Assembly: GCF_000987955.1 (NCBI RefSeq)
Contig: NZ_LAZU01000008.1
Span: forward strand, 31,582-95,581
Direction: 5' to 3'
DNA from: Paenibacillus sp. DMB20
Lineage (GTDB): Bacteria > Bacillota > Bacilli > Paenibacillales > Paenibacillaceae
Length of the DNA: 64,000 bases
In this document: positions 55,713-64,000 of the stretch, in pieces
How positions within the stretch are numbered: position 1 is the stretch's first letter
How the letters are laid out: every line of letters starts with the position of its first letter
Made by a program: the position numbers and the translations under genes
Notes under the pieces: model-generated
What the model saw: only the letters and a program-made list of their open reading frames with translations
Told to the model about the DNA's origin: nothing
Databases searched by the model: none

Positions 55713-56114
55713 ATGCTCGCGGTAGCAGCGGCCATCATTGAAAATGAAGTCGGTCAAATCTTAATAGCCAGACGGAAGATGGGAAAGGCTCAAGAAGGCC
55801 TATGGGAGTTCCCCGGTGGCAAAATCGAGCATAATGAATCGGTTGAAGATTGTTTAAAGAGAGAACTGCAAGAAGAAATGAATATTCAAATTCAACCGTA
55901 TGAGTCGTATGGTGAACATGACCATTATTATGGATCGACACATATTCGCTTGTATGCCCATAAGGCTAAATTTGTGAGTGGAGTAATAATGTTAGTTGAT
56001 CACGATGAGTATATGTAGGTATATCCAACAGAGCTTGGAGAGTATGATTTTGCTCCGGCTGATGTTAAATTCGTAAAGATGTTAATAGGCTATTCATTAG
56101 AGACCATGGATTAA
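55713..56114 (+). pseudogene. NUDIX (MutT-like) hydrolase with an in-frame amber codon
   Basis: A NUDIX pyrophosphohydrolase: AVAAAIIENEVGQILIARRK, then WEFPGGKIEHNESVEDCLKR followed by ELQEEMNI, the Nudix box with Asn in place of its last Gly. The frame meets TAG at 56016-56018 after DHDEYM. The same phase continues with VYPTELGEYDFAPADVKFVK to TAA at 56112-56114, overlapping a terminator. Full length would be about 133 residues, normal for MutT-like enzymes. A perfect AGGAGGTGA precedes it. Either the gene is newly broken or a sequencing error exists. Confidence 0.8.
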
Positions 56115-56130
56115 TTTGTGGTCTTTTTAA
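56101..56130 (+). terminator. Terminator after the NUDIX gene
   Basis: AGACCA and TGGTCT pair around a 12-nt loop, followed by TTTTAATTTT. It overlaps the original stop codon. Confidence 0.7.
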
Positions 56131-56230
56131 TTTTCTGGAACATGCATTCGCTGACAAACATCTGCTCTTAATCAGCGATCTTCCCTCTAATCGAATCTCT
56201 GTGTAGAGTATTTGAAATGCAAAATAGTGG

Positions 56231-56395
56231 ATGGAGAGTAAATTCTATTATAAAGATGATGGCTTTAGAAATAGTGGAGAAGGAACGTTCAAGTTTGCAG
56301 AGAACACATTACATTACTCATTTTCGGCAACCAAGATTTAGTAGATTGGAATCTAAGGACATTCGAAGTATCAAGTGAAATAATTTTCAAGTTGA
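56231..56395 (+). pseudogene. Scrap of a small hypothetical protein
   Basis: Codons from 56231 read ESKFYYKDDGFRNSGEGTFK then FAENTLHYSFSATKI and stop; the next phase continues DWNLRTFEVSSEIIFK. The pattern looks like one frame-broken exported protein. I cannot name the family. Confidence 0.35.
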
Positions 56396-56441
56396 GCACC
56401 CGATGTGGCGCTTTTCTTTTACTTAAAGGAGGGTAATGGCT

Positions 56442-56472
56442 AAGTCCTCCTTGGTACCCGAAGGACTTTTTT
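56442..56472 (+). terminator. Rho-independent terminator before hsdM
   Basis: AAGTCCT and AGGACTT pair around a 13-nt loop, followed by six T residues. Confidence 0.65.
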
Positions 56473-56614
56473 GCGTTGTGTAGTGCTTATATTTGGAGCT
56501 CACACCGCCTGCTCTTTTGCTTTATAATTTTTATATCCCTAAATTATGAAGGGACATGTGTTAACATGTCGAAGTATAATAGTACTTATGACTTAGTTGT
56601 ATACTGGAGGCAAT

Positions 56615-58099
56615 ATGAACACACTTACACTTCAACAATTAGAATCACATTTGTGGGAATCGGCTAATATCCTGCGCGGCAGTATCGATTCCTCTGACTA
56701 CAAGAACTATATTTTTGGAATGCTTTTTCTGAAGCGTCTGAACGACGTATTTGTCGAAACCGCAAAGCGTATAGAGAAAGAAGAAGGCGACGACTACGGT
56801 TGGTATGATCGTGATGAGCATCAGTTCTTCGTTCCTGAACGTGCGCGCTGGGAGCATATACAGACGCTGAATCAAGATATCGGAGATGCAATTAACAAAG
56901 CTTTCGAAGCGCTTGAGGAAGAAAATGCATCTCTGCAAGGGGTACTAGCTACTATTGACTTTAATGACAAGGAAAAGCTGCCTGACAAACTCCTTCAGCG
57001 TCTTATTCAACATTTCACGGCTATAGAACTTTCTAATGGTAACCTATCTGAACCAGATATGCTTGGCCGTGCTTATGAATATCTAATCAAAATGTTTGCT
57101 GATGATGCAGGGAAAAAAGGCGGGGAGTTCTATACGCCAAGCAAGGTTGTTGAGTTGATTGTTAAGCTTATTAAACCAGAAGAAGGCATGCGCATCTGTG
57201 ATCCAACTGCAGGATCTGGTGGTATGCTTATTCAATCAGTTGATTATATCAAGTCCAAAGGCGGCAATCCACGTAACCTGACCCTTCACGGACAAGAGCG
57301 TAACCTTAACACCTGGGCGATCTGTAAAATGAACCTGCTTTTGCACGGACTAAGCGATCATTGGATTGCTAAAGGTGATACCATTCGTGATCCTAAGCTA
57401 CTTGAGGATGGAGAGCTTATCCTCTATGATCGCGTAATTGCAAATCCTCCGTTTAGCTTGAGCAACTGGGGACGCGAAGAAGCAGAAGCAGATACGTTAG
57501 GACGCTTCCGTTTTGGCTTGCCTCCCAAGGATAAAGGGGACCTGGTATTTGTACAGCATATGGTGTCAACTCTGAATCATGAAGGCAAAGCAGGAGTCGT
57601 TATGCCGCACGGTATTTTGTTCCGAGGTGGTGCAGAAGCAGCTATTCGCAAAGGATTATTGGAAGAAGATCTTATCGAAGCAATTATTGGACTGCCGTCT
57701 AATCTCTTTTATGGTACGGGGATTCCAGCGAGCATTTTGATCCTAAACCGTAACAAATCTGCAGAGAAGAAGCGGCGAGTGCTTTTCATTAATGGTGCGG
57801 AGGATTTTGAACCAGGAAAGAATCAGAACGTCCTGCGTGACCAAGACATTGAGAAGATCATATCGGCATACGACAAGTGGGATGAACAAGTCAAGTACTG
57901 TCGAGTGGTCGATATCAAGGAAATACGTGAGAAAGACTATAATCTCAATATAGCTAGATACGTAGACTCAGCTGAGGAAGAAGAGCAAATTGATGTGGAA
58001 GATGCATTGGATGAGTTGATACGATTGGAGAATGATAGAAAAGAAATCGAACTGAATATGTATAAGCACATGAAGGAGTTAGGATATGGCGCAAGATAA
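56615..58099 (+). CDS. hsdM: Type I restriction-modification methyltransferase subunit HsdM
   Basis: A 494-residue N6-adenine methyltransferase. The helical HsdM N-domain opens [20 protein letters not shown]. Then come [18 protein letters not shown] and the SAM motif [14 protein letters not shown], with the catalytic NPPF in [10 protein letters not shown] coiled C-terminal end ([20 protein letters not shown]) meets HsdS. The ATG at 56615 follows GGAGG; the longer opening at 56597 is rejected. hsdS begins 14 bases before its stop. It methylates the site chosen by HsdS to protect host DNA. Confidence 0.97.
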   Translation: MNTLTLQQLESHLWESANILRGSIDSSDYKNYIFGMLFLKRLNDVFVETAKRIEKEEGDDYGWYDRDEHQFFVPERARWEHIQTLNQDIGDAINKAFEALEEENASLQGVLATIDFNDKEKLPDKLLQRLIQHFTAIELSNGNLSEPDMLGRAYEYLIKMFADDAGKKGGEFYTPSKVVELIVKLIKPEEGMRICDPTAGSGGMLIQSVDYIKSKGGNPRNLTLHGQERNLNTWAICKMNLLLHGLSDHWIAKGDTIRDPKLLEDGELILYDRVIANPPFSLSNWGREEAEADTLGRFRFGLPPKDKGDLVFVQHMVSTLNHEGKAGVVMPHGILFRGGAEAAIRKGLLEEDLIEAIIGLPSNLFYGTGIPASILILNRNKSAEKKRRVLFINGAEDFEPGKNQNVLRDQDIEKIISAYDKWDEQVKYCRVVDIKEIREKDYNLNIARYVDSAEEEEQIDVEDALDELIRLENDRKEIELNMYKHMKELGYGAR

Positions 58100-59378
58100 C
58101 AGATTGGAAGACTATACTCCTACTGGCTGGAATTTGTGTAAAATCGGGTATTTTTTCAAGAATCTTAAAACTGGCTCAACTCCAAGTAGGAGTATCCCAA
58201 GCTATTTCAGTGGCTCGATTCCCTGGATCACAAGTGGAGAATTAAAGTCGAGGGTTATTTTCGATACAAAGGAAAAAATAACTCGGAAAGCAGTAAAAGA
58301 TACTAATCTTAAGATATATCCTAAAGGGACGTTCTTCATTGCCATTACAGGGTTAGAGGCAAAGGGAACAAGAGGTAGCTGTGCTATTACAGGTATTGAA
58401 GCTACAACCAACCAGTCATGCCTTGCATTCGAGCCTGTAGAGGGAGTCTCAAACCTATATATTTACTACTGGTACACTCTCTATGGGGATCATATTGCAA
58501 AGAAATATGCACAAGGAACTAAACAGCAAAGTTTAAACCATAAGATCGTTGAAGAACTACCGATATTACTTCCTCCAATCAATGAACAGCATCGTATCAC
58601 AGACATCCTCACCTCTGTCGATAATGCCATATCTAAGACAGAAGCCATCGTTAAACAAACAGAGAAGGTCAAGAAGGGGCTTATGCAGCAACTTCTTACC
58701 AAGGGGATTGGACATACGAAGTTCAAGCAGACGGAGATTGGTGAAGTCCCTATCAATTGGAATGTCACAACTCTTGGAGAAATTGCTACCATAACGCGTC
58801 TTGCTGGAGCTGAGTACACCAGTATGTGGGAGGTTGACCCAGTTGGACCAATCATAGCTTTACGTGGATTTAATATTGGTTACAATACTTTATCACTGCA
58901 TAATGTTGAAAGGATTAGCCAAGAGTTATCTGATAAATTAGGTCGATCTAAATTGAGTAAAGGTGATATTGTATTTCCATGTGTCGGAACAATTGGAAAG
59001 GCTGCTGTTATTAGTGAAGACGACTCATATCATATAAATCAGAATATCGCGAAAATAACATGTGACATTGAGGTTGATCCTAATTATCTTGTCTACGTGT
59101 TAATGAGTCCAATTGCACTTGCACAAGTCATCAAGCATAACACATCAAGCTCACAGCCTAATGTGCTTGTTGGAAGCCTAAGAAAATTTCTCGTTCCAGT
59201 CCCTCCTTTAAATGAACAAGAAATGATTGCTGAAACATTCCAAATAATAGATTCAAAGATTAGAAATGAAAAAGAAAAACTATCACGTCTTAATAAATTG
59301 AAACAAGGGTTAATGCAAGTCCTTCTAACAGGCAAAGTCCGTGTCAAAGTCAACGATCAAGAGGCGGTGACCACATGA
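58086..59378 (+). CDS. hsdS: Type I restriction-modification specificity subunit HsdS
   Basis: A 430-residue DNA-recognition subunit with two target-recognition domains. The first spans about residues 15-165, the second about 225-375. Each is followed by a conserved helix: [20 protein letters not shown] with [14 protein letters not shown], and [20 protein letters not shown] with [14 protein letters not shown]. The layout predicts a split recognition site of two half-sequences with a spacer. AAGGAG within the hsdM end gives its start. The domains look different from each other, so the site is asymmetric. The sequence read cannot be told. Confidence 0.95.
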   Translation: MAQDNRLEDYTPTGWNLCKIGYFFKNLKTGSTPSRSIPSYFSGSIPWITSGELKSRVIFDTKEKITRKAVKDTNLKIYPKGTFFIAITGLEAKGTRGSCAITGIEATTNQSCLAFEPVEGVSNLYIYYWYTLYGDHIAKKYAQGTKQQSLNHKIVEELPILLPPINEQHRITDILTSVDNAISKTEAIVKQTEKVKKGLMQQLLTKGIGHTKFKQTEIGEVPINWNVTTLGEIATITRLAGAEYTSMWEVDPVGPIIALRGFNIGYNTLSLHNVERISQELSDKLGRSKLSKGDIVFPCVGTIGKAAVISEDDSYHINQNIAKITCDIEVDPNYLVYVLMSPIALAQVIKHNTSSSQPNVLVGSLRKFLVPVPPLNEQEMIAETFQIIDSKIRNEKEKLSRLNKLKQGLMQVLLTGKVRVKVNDQEAVTT

Positions 59379-62314
59379 CCTCAATAAGCGATTGGAACGA
59401 GAAACATCTGGTCGAGAACAGACTCATCCAGCAACTCAAAGAAATGGGCTATGAACATATTCATGGCCCCTCTTTAGATATGGAGCGTGAGTCAACACGT
59501 GCAGTTATCTTACAGGATCGTCTTATTAACGCTATTAAACGCCTAAATCCATGGATTAACGATACGAATCTCAACAAGATCGTACGGAGTATTACTTACA
59601 TTGAAGCAAGTAGCCCAATGGAAGCTAACGAGGGATTTCACAATATTCTAGTTAACTATACATCCATTCAGCAGGATATGGGTAAAGGCAAGAAAAATCA
59701 AACTGTCAAAATTATCGACTTTGATAATCCGCTCAACAATGAGTTCCTCATCGTAGACCAATTCAGCATAAGTGATGCCAGCGGCACCATTAGACCTGAT
59801 CTTATCGTCTATGTGAATGGTATACCCCTTGTAGTTATTGAATGCAAAAGCCCAATGGTCGCTGTAGATGAACAGATCGGAAAAGCGGTTAAGCAACTAA
59901 GAAGATATCAGAATCAGTGTGAGCACTTATTCCACTACAACCAGTTCATGATAGCAACGAGCAATGACCGTGCCAAAGTAGGTACGATTGGCGCACAGCT
60001 TAAGCATTTCGGGGAGTGGAAAGATCCATATCCATTAACGTCAACTGAAGTAGGAGATAATCCGACTCCGCAAGATATATTAGTTGCGGGAATGCTCTCC
60101 AAAGCTAACCTGCTGGATCTCATCCAAAACTTCATCGTCTTCGAACCTGAGAATGGACGCATGATTAAGAAATTGGCTCGTTATCAGCAGTTTCGCGCAG
60201 TCAACAAGGCTGTTAACCGCCTCATGACGGCAAAATCCCCTCGTGAACGCGGTGGGGTCGTGTGGCATACGCAAGGCAGCGGTAAATCCTTAACCATGCT
60301 CTATTTAGCCGTGAAACTACGTCGCATTGAGGCTCTGAGAAATCCAAGCATTGTTATCGTAACCGATCGTTCTGATCTGGATGATCAGATTACCAATACA
60401 TTCCACCGATGTGGCTTTGCTAATCCTCAGCAAGCTTCTAGTGTGGCTCAACTTAAAGAACTATTAAAACAAGGCCCAGGCTCCACTGTCATGACCCTGG
60501 TTCAGAAGTTCCAAACGAGTAGTGAGGAAGAGCAGTTCCCTGAGCTTTCGGACGCAGAAAACATAATCGTCATGGTAGATGAGAGCCACCGATCACAGTA
60601 TAAAGGTTTAGCTATGAATATGCGTACGGCCCTACCAAATGCCTGTTATCTGGGCTTTACTGGGACACCAATCGATAAGGAAGATAAGAGTACGACCCGC
60701 ACGTTTGGTCCATATATCGATAAATATACAATTGAGCAAGCCGTAGATGACGGAGCTACTGTTCCCATTTTCTATGAAGCCAGATTAACGCAACTGCATG
60801 TAGAGGGTGAGACGTTAGACCAACTTTTTGATCGCAAATTCCGTGAGTATGACGAAAAGACGCGAGAGCGAATCATGAAGAAATACGCTACGGAAGAGGT
60901 CGTTGTCGCCTCACCAAAGCGAATTCAACAAATTGTATTGGATATTATCAAGCATTATGAAACCCATATCATGCCAAACGGATTTAAGGCACAAATTGTC
61001 GCTGTATCACGTGAAGCGGCAGTTATGTACAAAGAAAAATTAGATGAGCTCAGCGATCTTGAATCTGCTGTCGTGTTTTCTGGTGGGAACGATGATAAGG
61101 AAAACTTAAAAAAACACCACATTAGCAAAGATGAAGAGAAGGCCATTATAGCCCGCTTTAAGAAACCATTGCCCGAGGACAAACTTGCTTTCATCATCGT
61201 TTGCGATAAACTGCTTACAGGATTTGACGCACCGATTGAACAGGTTATGTACTTGGATAAACCTCTTAAGGAACATAATTTGCTCCAAGCAATAGCAAGA
61301 ACAAATCGTACTTATGAAAAAAAGGATTACGGCCTAATTGTCGACTATTTTGGCGTATCGCGTTTTTTAGAGAAAGCGCTGGCTATTTTCTCTAAGCAAG
61401 ACATACAAGGTGCTCTAATGCCAGTAGAAAGTGAACTTCCACGTCTTCAAACAAGGCATAGAGCAGCTATGAAATTTTTTGACTATATACGTAAGGATGA
61501 TGTGGAGTCATGCATTCAGCTTTTAGAGCCTGAGGATGTGAGGCAGCAATTTGACCTGGCATTTAAGCGCTTTGCATCAAGTATGGACATGATTATGCCT
61601 AATCCTAAAGCCCAACCGTATATTGCTGATCTACAATTCCTGGGAAAGATTCGGCAACTTGCGAAATCCCGTTACCGTGATGAAGCGATGGATATTTCGG
61701 ATTGTGGAGAAAAAGTAAAACAACTCATTGCAGAGCACATGCGGGCTTCTGCCGTTGAGATTTTGCACGATCCCATTGATATCCTGTCCAGCAAGTTTGA
61801 GAAAAAAGTCGATGAGCTCAATGGTGGTGAAGCGAAAGCTTCGGAGATGGAGCATGCGATTCGTCATGAGATCAGGGTCAAGATTCAAGAAAATCCTGTT
61901 TACTACACTTCATTAAAAGAGAAGTTGGAGAAACTGATCGAGGCACGGAAACAACATCAGATGGACATTGTGGAGTTAGTAGAGCAGCTTCGTGGCATGA
62001 TCAACAACATGAGAGACAATGCCACTAAGAGTCAGATTCATGGCTTAACACGGGAACAGTATCCATTTTATCAGATGTTAGAAAAAAAGCTTCCAGTCGA
62101 AGATGACAAGGAAGCCTTGAAAGAATTGACGCATATCATTACGGAGATCATCGTTGAACAAGCCGTTGTTGAGTGGACCAGCAAAGAGGACGTCAAACGA
62201 GAAATGCGCCAAAAGATTAAACGGCAGCTTCGAGTAACGAAATGTCCTAAAGACCAAATTGAAGAGTTAACCCAGAAGTTGATGGCGCTGGCTGAGGTGC
62301 ATTATAAAAAATAG
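59375..62314 (+). CDS. hsdR: Type I restriction-modification endonuclease subunit HsdR
   Basis: A 979-residue motor-nuclease. The N-terminal PD-(D/E)xK nuclease shows RPDLIVYVNGIPLVVIECKS (about residues 137-157). The SF2 translocase has Walker A VWHTQGSGKSLTMLYLA (about 293), VDESHRSQYKG (about 402), GFTGTPIDKED and LLTGFDAPIEQVMYLDKPL. The helical C-terminal part binds the methylase. Its ATG overlaps the hsdS stop by 4 bases, so all three genes are coupled. No frameshift is visible and the system looks intact. Confidence 0.96.
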   Translation: MTSISDWNEKHLVENRLIQQLKEMGYEHIHGPSLDMERESTRAVILQDRLINAIKRLNPWINDTNLNKIVRSITYIEASSPMEANEGFHNILVNYTSIQQDMGKGKKNQTVKIIDFDNPLNNEFLIVDQFSISDASGTIRPDLIVYVNGIPLVVIECKSPMVAVDEQIGKAVKQLRRYQNQCEHLFHYNQFMIATSNDRAKVGTIGAQLKHFGEWKDPYPLTSTEVGDNPTPQDILVAGMLSKANLLDLIQNFIVFEPENGRMIKKLARYQQFRAVNKAVNRLMTAKSPRERGGVVWHTQGSGKSLTMLYLAVKLRRIEALRNPSIVIVTDRSDLDDQITNTFHRCGFANPQQASSVAQLKELLKQGPGSTVMTLVQKFQTSSEEEQFPELSDAENIIVMVDESHRSQYKGLAMNMRTALPNACYLGFTGTPIDKEDKSTTRTFGPYIDKYTIEQAVDDGATVPIFYEARLTQLHVEGETLDQLFDRKFREYDEKTRERIMKKYATEEVVVASPKRIQQIVLDIIKHYETHIMPNGFKAQIVAVSREAAVMYKEKLDELSDLESAVVFSGGNDDKENLKKHHISKDEEKAIIARFKKPLPEDKLAFIIVCDKLLTGFDAPIEQVMYLDKPLKEHNLLQAIARTNRTYEKKDYGLIVDYFGVSRFLEKALAIFSKQDIQGALMPVESELPRLQTRHRAAMKFFDYIRKDDVESCIQLLEPEDVRQQFDLAFKRFASSMDMIMPNPKAQPYIADLQFLGKIRQLAKSRYRDEAMDISDCGEKVKQLIAEHMRASAVEILHDPIDILSSKFEKKVDELNGGEAKASEMEHAIRHEIRVKIQENPVYYTSLKEKLEKLIEARKQHQMDIVELVEQLRGMINNMRDNATKSQIHGLTREQYPFYQMLEKKLPVEDDKEALKELTHIITEIIVEQAVVEWTSKEDVKREMRQKIKRQLRVTKCPKDQIEELTQKLMALAEVHYKK

Positions 62315-62325
62315 CAGCTTTTCGG

Positions 62326-63054
62326 TTAAAGAGTCAATAATGGGCCATGGATCCGCAGCCATTCCTTCCGCTCATCGTAATCAGGCAATATGGAACGCAC
62401 GTACTGCCAAAAGTCTGATGAATGGTTCGGATACCTTAAATGGCCCATTTCATGCACTAGTACATAGTCGATAACTTTCATAGGGGCCATCATGATTCGC
62501 CAATTGATATAAATGGACTGATCTGACGCACAGGATCCCCAGCGCATATTCTGATCTTTCAACTGTAATTTGGAGGGGGATACTCCCATCTTGGGGACGT
62601 ATATTTTAAGTCGCTCATGAAGTTTAGCTTGCCCATGAAGCATATACCAATTTATGAACAGGGAGCGAAGTTGTTCAGCTATCTCTCCCTGTTTAGTGTT
62701 CATTGGAACTGTAGCTATAAAGCGGCCCTTTTGGAACAGCAATGAGGACTTGGATTCCTTGGATTCCTTCTGAACCTTTAAGCGATACGCTCTGCCGAGA
62801 TAAAGAAACTTCTCCCCGCTTACATATTCCTTAGGATTGGGCGGTAAATCGATCTCATTGAATTCATACCACTTACTCATGATCCATGGCGACTTTCTAC
62901 GTAACACTTCCTGAAGCTTTAAATCGTCCACTGAGGGAGGGATTATGACATTGACGCCATCTATCCAGTCTACAGAGATAATGATATCTTTAGCGTCAGG
63001 TTTATATTCTAGGGTGTATTCAATTGTGGTGTTACCGTATTGGTAGTCAGGCAT
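62326..63054 (-). CDS. YgjP-like zinc metallopeptidase (DUF45)
   Basis: A 242-residue protein of the YgjP/DUF45 family. The zinc site is LVHEMGHLRYPNHSSDFW near residue 210: HExxH plus a third histidine. The preceding WGSCASDQSIYINWRIMMAP is the family signature. YgjP-type genes are frequent neighbours of type I restriction operons, and this one is convergent with hsdR, 11 bases from its stop. AAGGAGCT precedes the ATG. Its target protein is unknown. Confidence 0.92.
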   Translation of the reverse strand: MPDYQYGNTTIEYTLEYKPDAKDIIISVDWIDGVNVIIPPSVDDLKLQEVLRRKSPWIMSKWYEFNEIDLPPNPKEYVSGEKFLYLGRAYRLKVQKESKESKSSLLFQKGRFIATVPMNTKQGEIAEQLRSLFINWYMLHGQAKLHERLKIYVPKMGVSPSKLQLKDQNMRWGSCASDQSIYINWRIMMAPMKVIDYVLVHEMGHLRYPNHSSDFWQYVRSILPDYDERKEWLRIHGPLLTL

Positions 63055-63165
63055 AAGAAGTAGCTCCTTGTTAATAATTGAACGTTCTAATTATAACTCA
63101 TTGGAAGGTGTCACGTAAGAAGTGGAATATCAGAGCCAGCTGACGAGGAGATAAGGAGAAGATAA

Positions 63166-63622
63166 ATGAAAACAATTAAGACTGATATTATTCCATATAC
63201 TGAAGTACAGGAACAGCTCCCCTTACTCCTTGAGAAGCTACTAAGCGCAGATAAATATCTCCTAAGTGAACTTACCAGAGGAAAGATCGATATAATATTA
63301 GGGACTAAACAAGCTGTACCAGGTGTATTTAATGAGCCAAATTGACGACGATATGCCTGTTTATGTAGGGAGATCAAAGAACCTAGCACAACGAATTGGT
63401 ACTGATCACAGAGCAATTCAGAAAACTCAAGCTACTCTGGCTCTGAGACTTTGGAAGCAAGGGATTGATGGGATTACCTGTATGGAGACGGCTAGAGCGT
63501 ATATGTACAAGAGATATAATGTACGAATACTTCCTATAAATAATGTTTATACTCGGACAATATTTGAAGTTTATGCAGCTATGGACTTGTGTACGGAGCA
63601 AAATTCATTTATGGAGCATTAG
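63166..63622 (+). pseudogene. GIY-YIG nuclease-like gene, frame-broken
   Basis: A 59-codon frame starts at ATG 63166 behind a strong AAGGAGA site and ends at 63345 (KTIKTDIIPYTEVQEQLPLL, later TKQAVPGVF). A second phase continues to 63622 with YLMSQIDDDMPVYVGRSKNL and AQRIGTDHRAIQ. The joined text GVYLM...VYVGRSKNLAQR is the GIY-YIG strand pair with its conserved Arg. Losing two bases from a TATA-type run at about 63328 would explain the break. A Tyr/Glu-containing tail follows. It may be a small nuclease of the same island. Confidence 0.6.
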
Positions 63623-63669
63623 GTAATAGAACTCTTCTTAGGGATTCTGGAGGATACTATTGGATCGGC

Positions 63670-64000
63670 TACACTTAGTTGGACAGAAAAATTAGGGGCT
63701 AGTAGAATGAAAACATCACAATTGGGAGCGGATCTACTATGCCAAGAGAGAGACGTACATTTACAGCAGAATTCAAAAGACAAATGGTTCAGTTATATGA
63801 AAACGGGAAATCAAGAGCAGCTATTGTGAAAGAGTATGAGCTTAGCCCATCTGCGCTAGATCGCTGGATTAAACAAGCAAACACCTCAGGTTCCTTTACT
63901 GAAAAGGACAACCGAACGGCAGAAGAGAATGAACTTATTGCGCTTCGCAAAGAACTTAAGCAACTTCGAATGGAGAATGACATTTTAAAGCAAGCAGCGC
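63670..64000 (+). mobile_element. IS3-family insertion sequence, cut by the window edge
   Basis: A typical IS3-type left end (TTAGTTGGACAGAAAAATTA near 63676-63695) precedes an OrfA-type gene. Only the left part is in view, so the right end, orfB and target duplication cannot be examined. The exact left boundary is uncertain. Confidence 0.65.
63739..64000 (+). CDS. IS3-family transposase OrfA, partial
   Basis: The first 87 residues of an OrfA: RERRTFTAEFKRQMVQLYEN, then VKEYELSPSALDRWIKQAN, a helix-turn-helix that binds the element ends. A leucine-zipper-like helix follows: IALRKELKQLRMENDILKQA. GGGAG stands 11 bases before the ATG. The frame is open at the window edge. Full-length OrfA has about 100 residues, and a -1 frameshift usually joins it to OrfB. 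Confidence 0.9.
   Translation, partial: MPRERRTFTAEFKRQMVQLYENGKSRAAIVKEYELSPSALDRWIKQANTSGSFTEKDNRTAEENELIALRKELKQLRMENDILKQAA

Larger units (their letters stand above)
56115..56614. other. Intergenic region between the NUDIX and hsdM genes
   Basis: About 500 A+T-rich bases. It holds a coding scrap, a terminator at 56442 and the hsdM promoter region. No intact gene is visible; a frame at 56476-56667 crosses into hsdM out of phase and is a shadow. Confidence 0.5.

Noticed and set aside
1..64000. CRISPR array, prophage or tRNA genes
   Set aside because: No regularly spaced repeats, no phage structural genes and no tRNA cloverleaf were noticed on reading both strands.

Overview
The window looks like chromosomal DNA of a Paenibacillus-type Firmicute. 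This rests on strong AGGAGG-type ribosome binding sites, U-tailed hairpin terminators, lipobox lipoproteins, a YesS-type AraC sensor-regulator next to LplB/YtcP-type permeases, DUF4855/FIMAH and DUF3048 proteins, and a partial YerB-YerC-DgkB-RlmCD gene order like that of Bacillus. Genus is inferred; species cannot be told.

Layout. 1-13.3 kb is housekeeping-like: a cut-off DUF4855 surface protein, a YerB-like lipoprotein, the DUF47-Pit phosphate uptake pair, CorA, a YrhK-like membrane protein, a YqfQ-like protein, the TrpR-family protein YerC, a CbiX-like chelatase, lipid kinase DgkB and the rRNA methylase RlmCD. Three of these genes (DUF4855, YerB-like, YerC) each carry one frameshift. 13.5-25.8 kb is a patchwork of accessory genes and fragments: hydrolases, a TetR-type repressor, a DUF499 ATPase scrap, DUF4256, GrpB-like, fhs, an MFS efflux pump, an AlkD-like protein, a P-loop protein and a lipoprotein.

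25.8-31.1 kb is an anaerobic module: hcp diverges from a two-gene ferredoxin-dependent 2-oxoacid oxidoreductase. The intergenic region holds two Fnr-type palindromes, each 41.5 bp from the start point predicted from a -10-like hexamer. An internally deleted IS30 copy follows. 32.2-39.8 kb is a carbohydrate locus: AraC-type regulator, two ABC permeases, solute-binding lipoprotein and a GH29 alpha-L-fucosidase. 39.9-52.5 kb holds an SF0329-family gene, scraps of ubiE-like and YxjH-like genes, a dihydrouridine synthase, a TVP38-type membrane protein, a two-component pair, a 1124-residue HEAT-repeat protein followed closely by an AAA ATPase, DUF4317, a small lipoprotein and a Gfo/Idh oxidoreductase.

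52.5-63.1 kb looks like an acquired defence island with visibly lower GC. It holds a PLD nuclease-SF2 helicase-DUF3427 protein with a downstream NUDIX hydrolase (interrupted by an amber codon), then a complete type I restriction-modification operon hsdM-hsdS-hsdR and a convergent YgjP-type metallopeptidase. The right edge has a broken GIY-YIG-like gene and the start of an IS3-family element. The best candidate for an under-described system is the PLD-helicase-DUF3427/NUDIX pair; the HEAT-repeat/AAA pair is second. I saw no rRNA, tRNA or CRISPR array.
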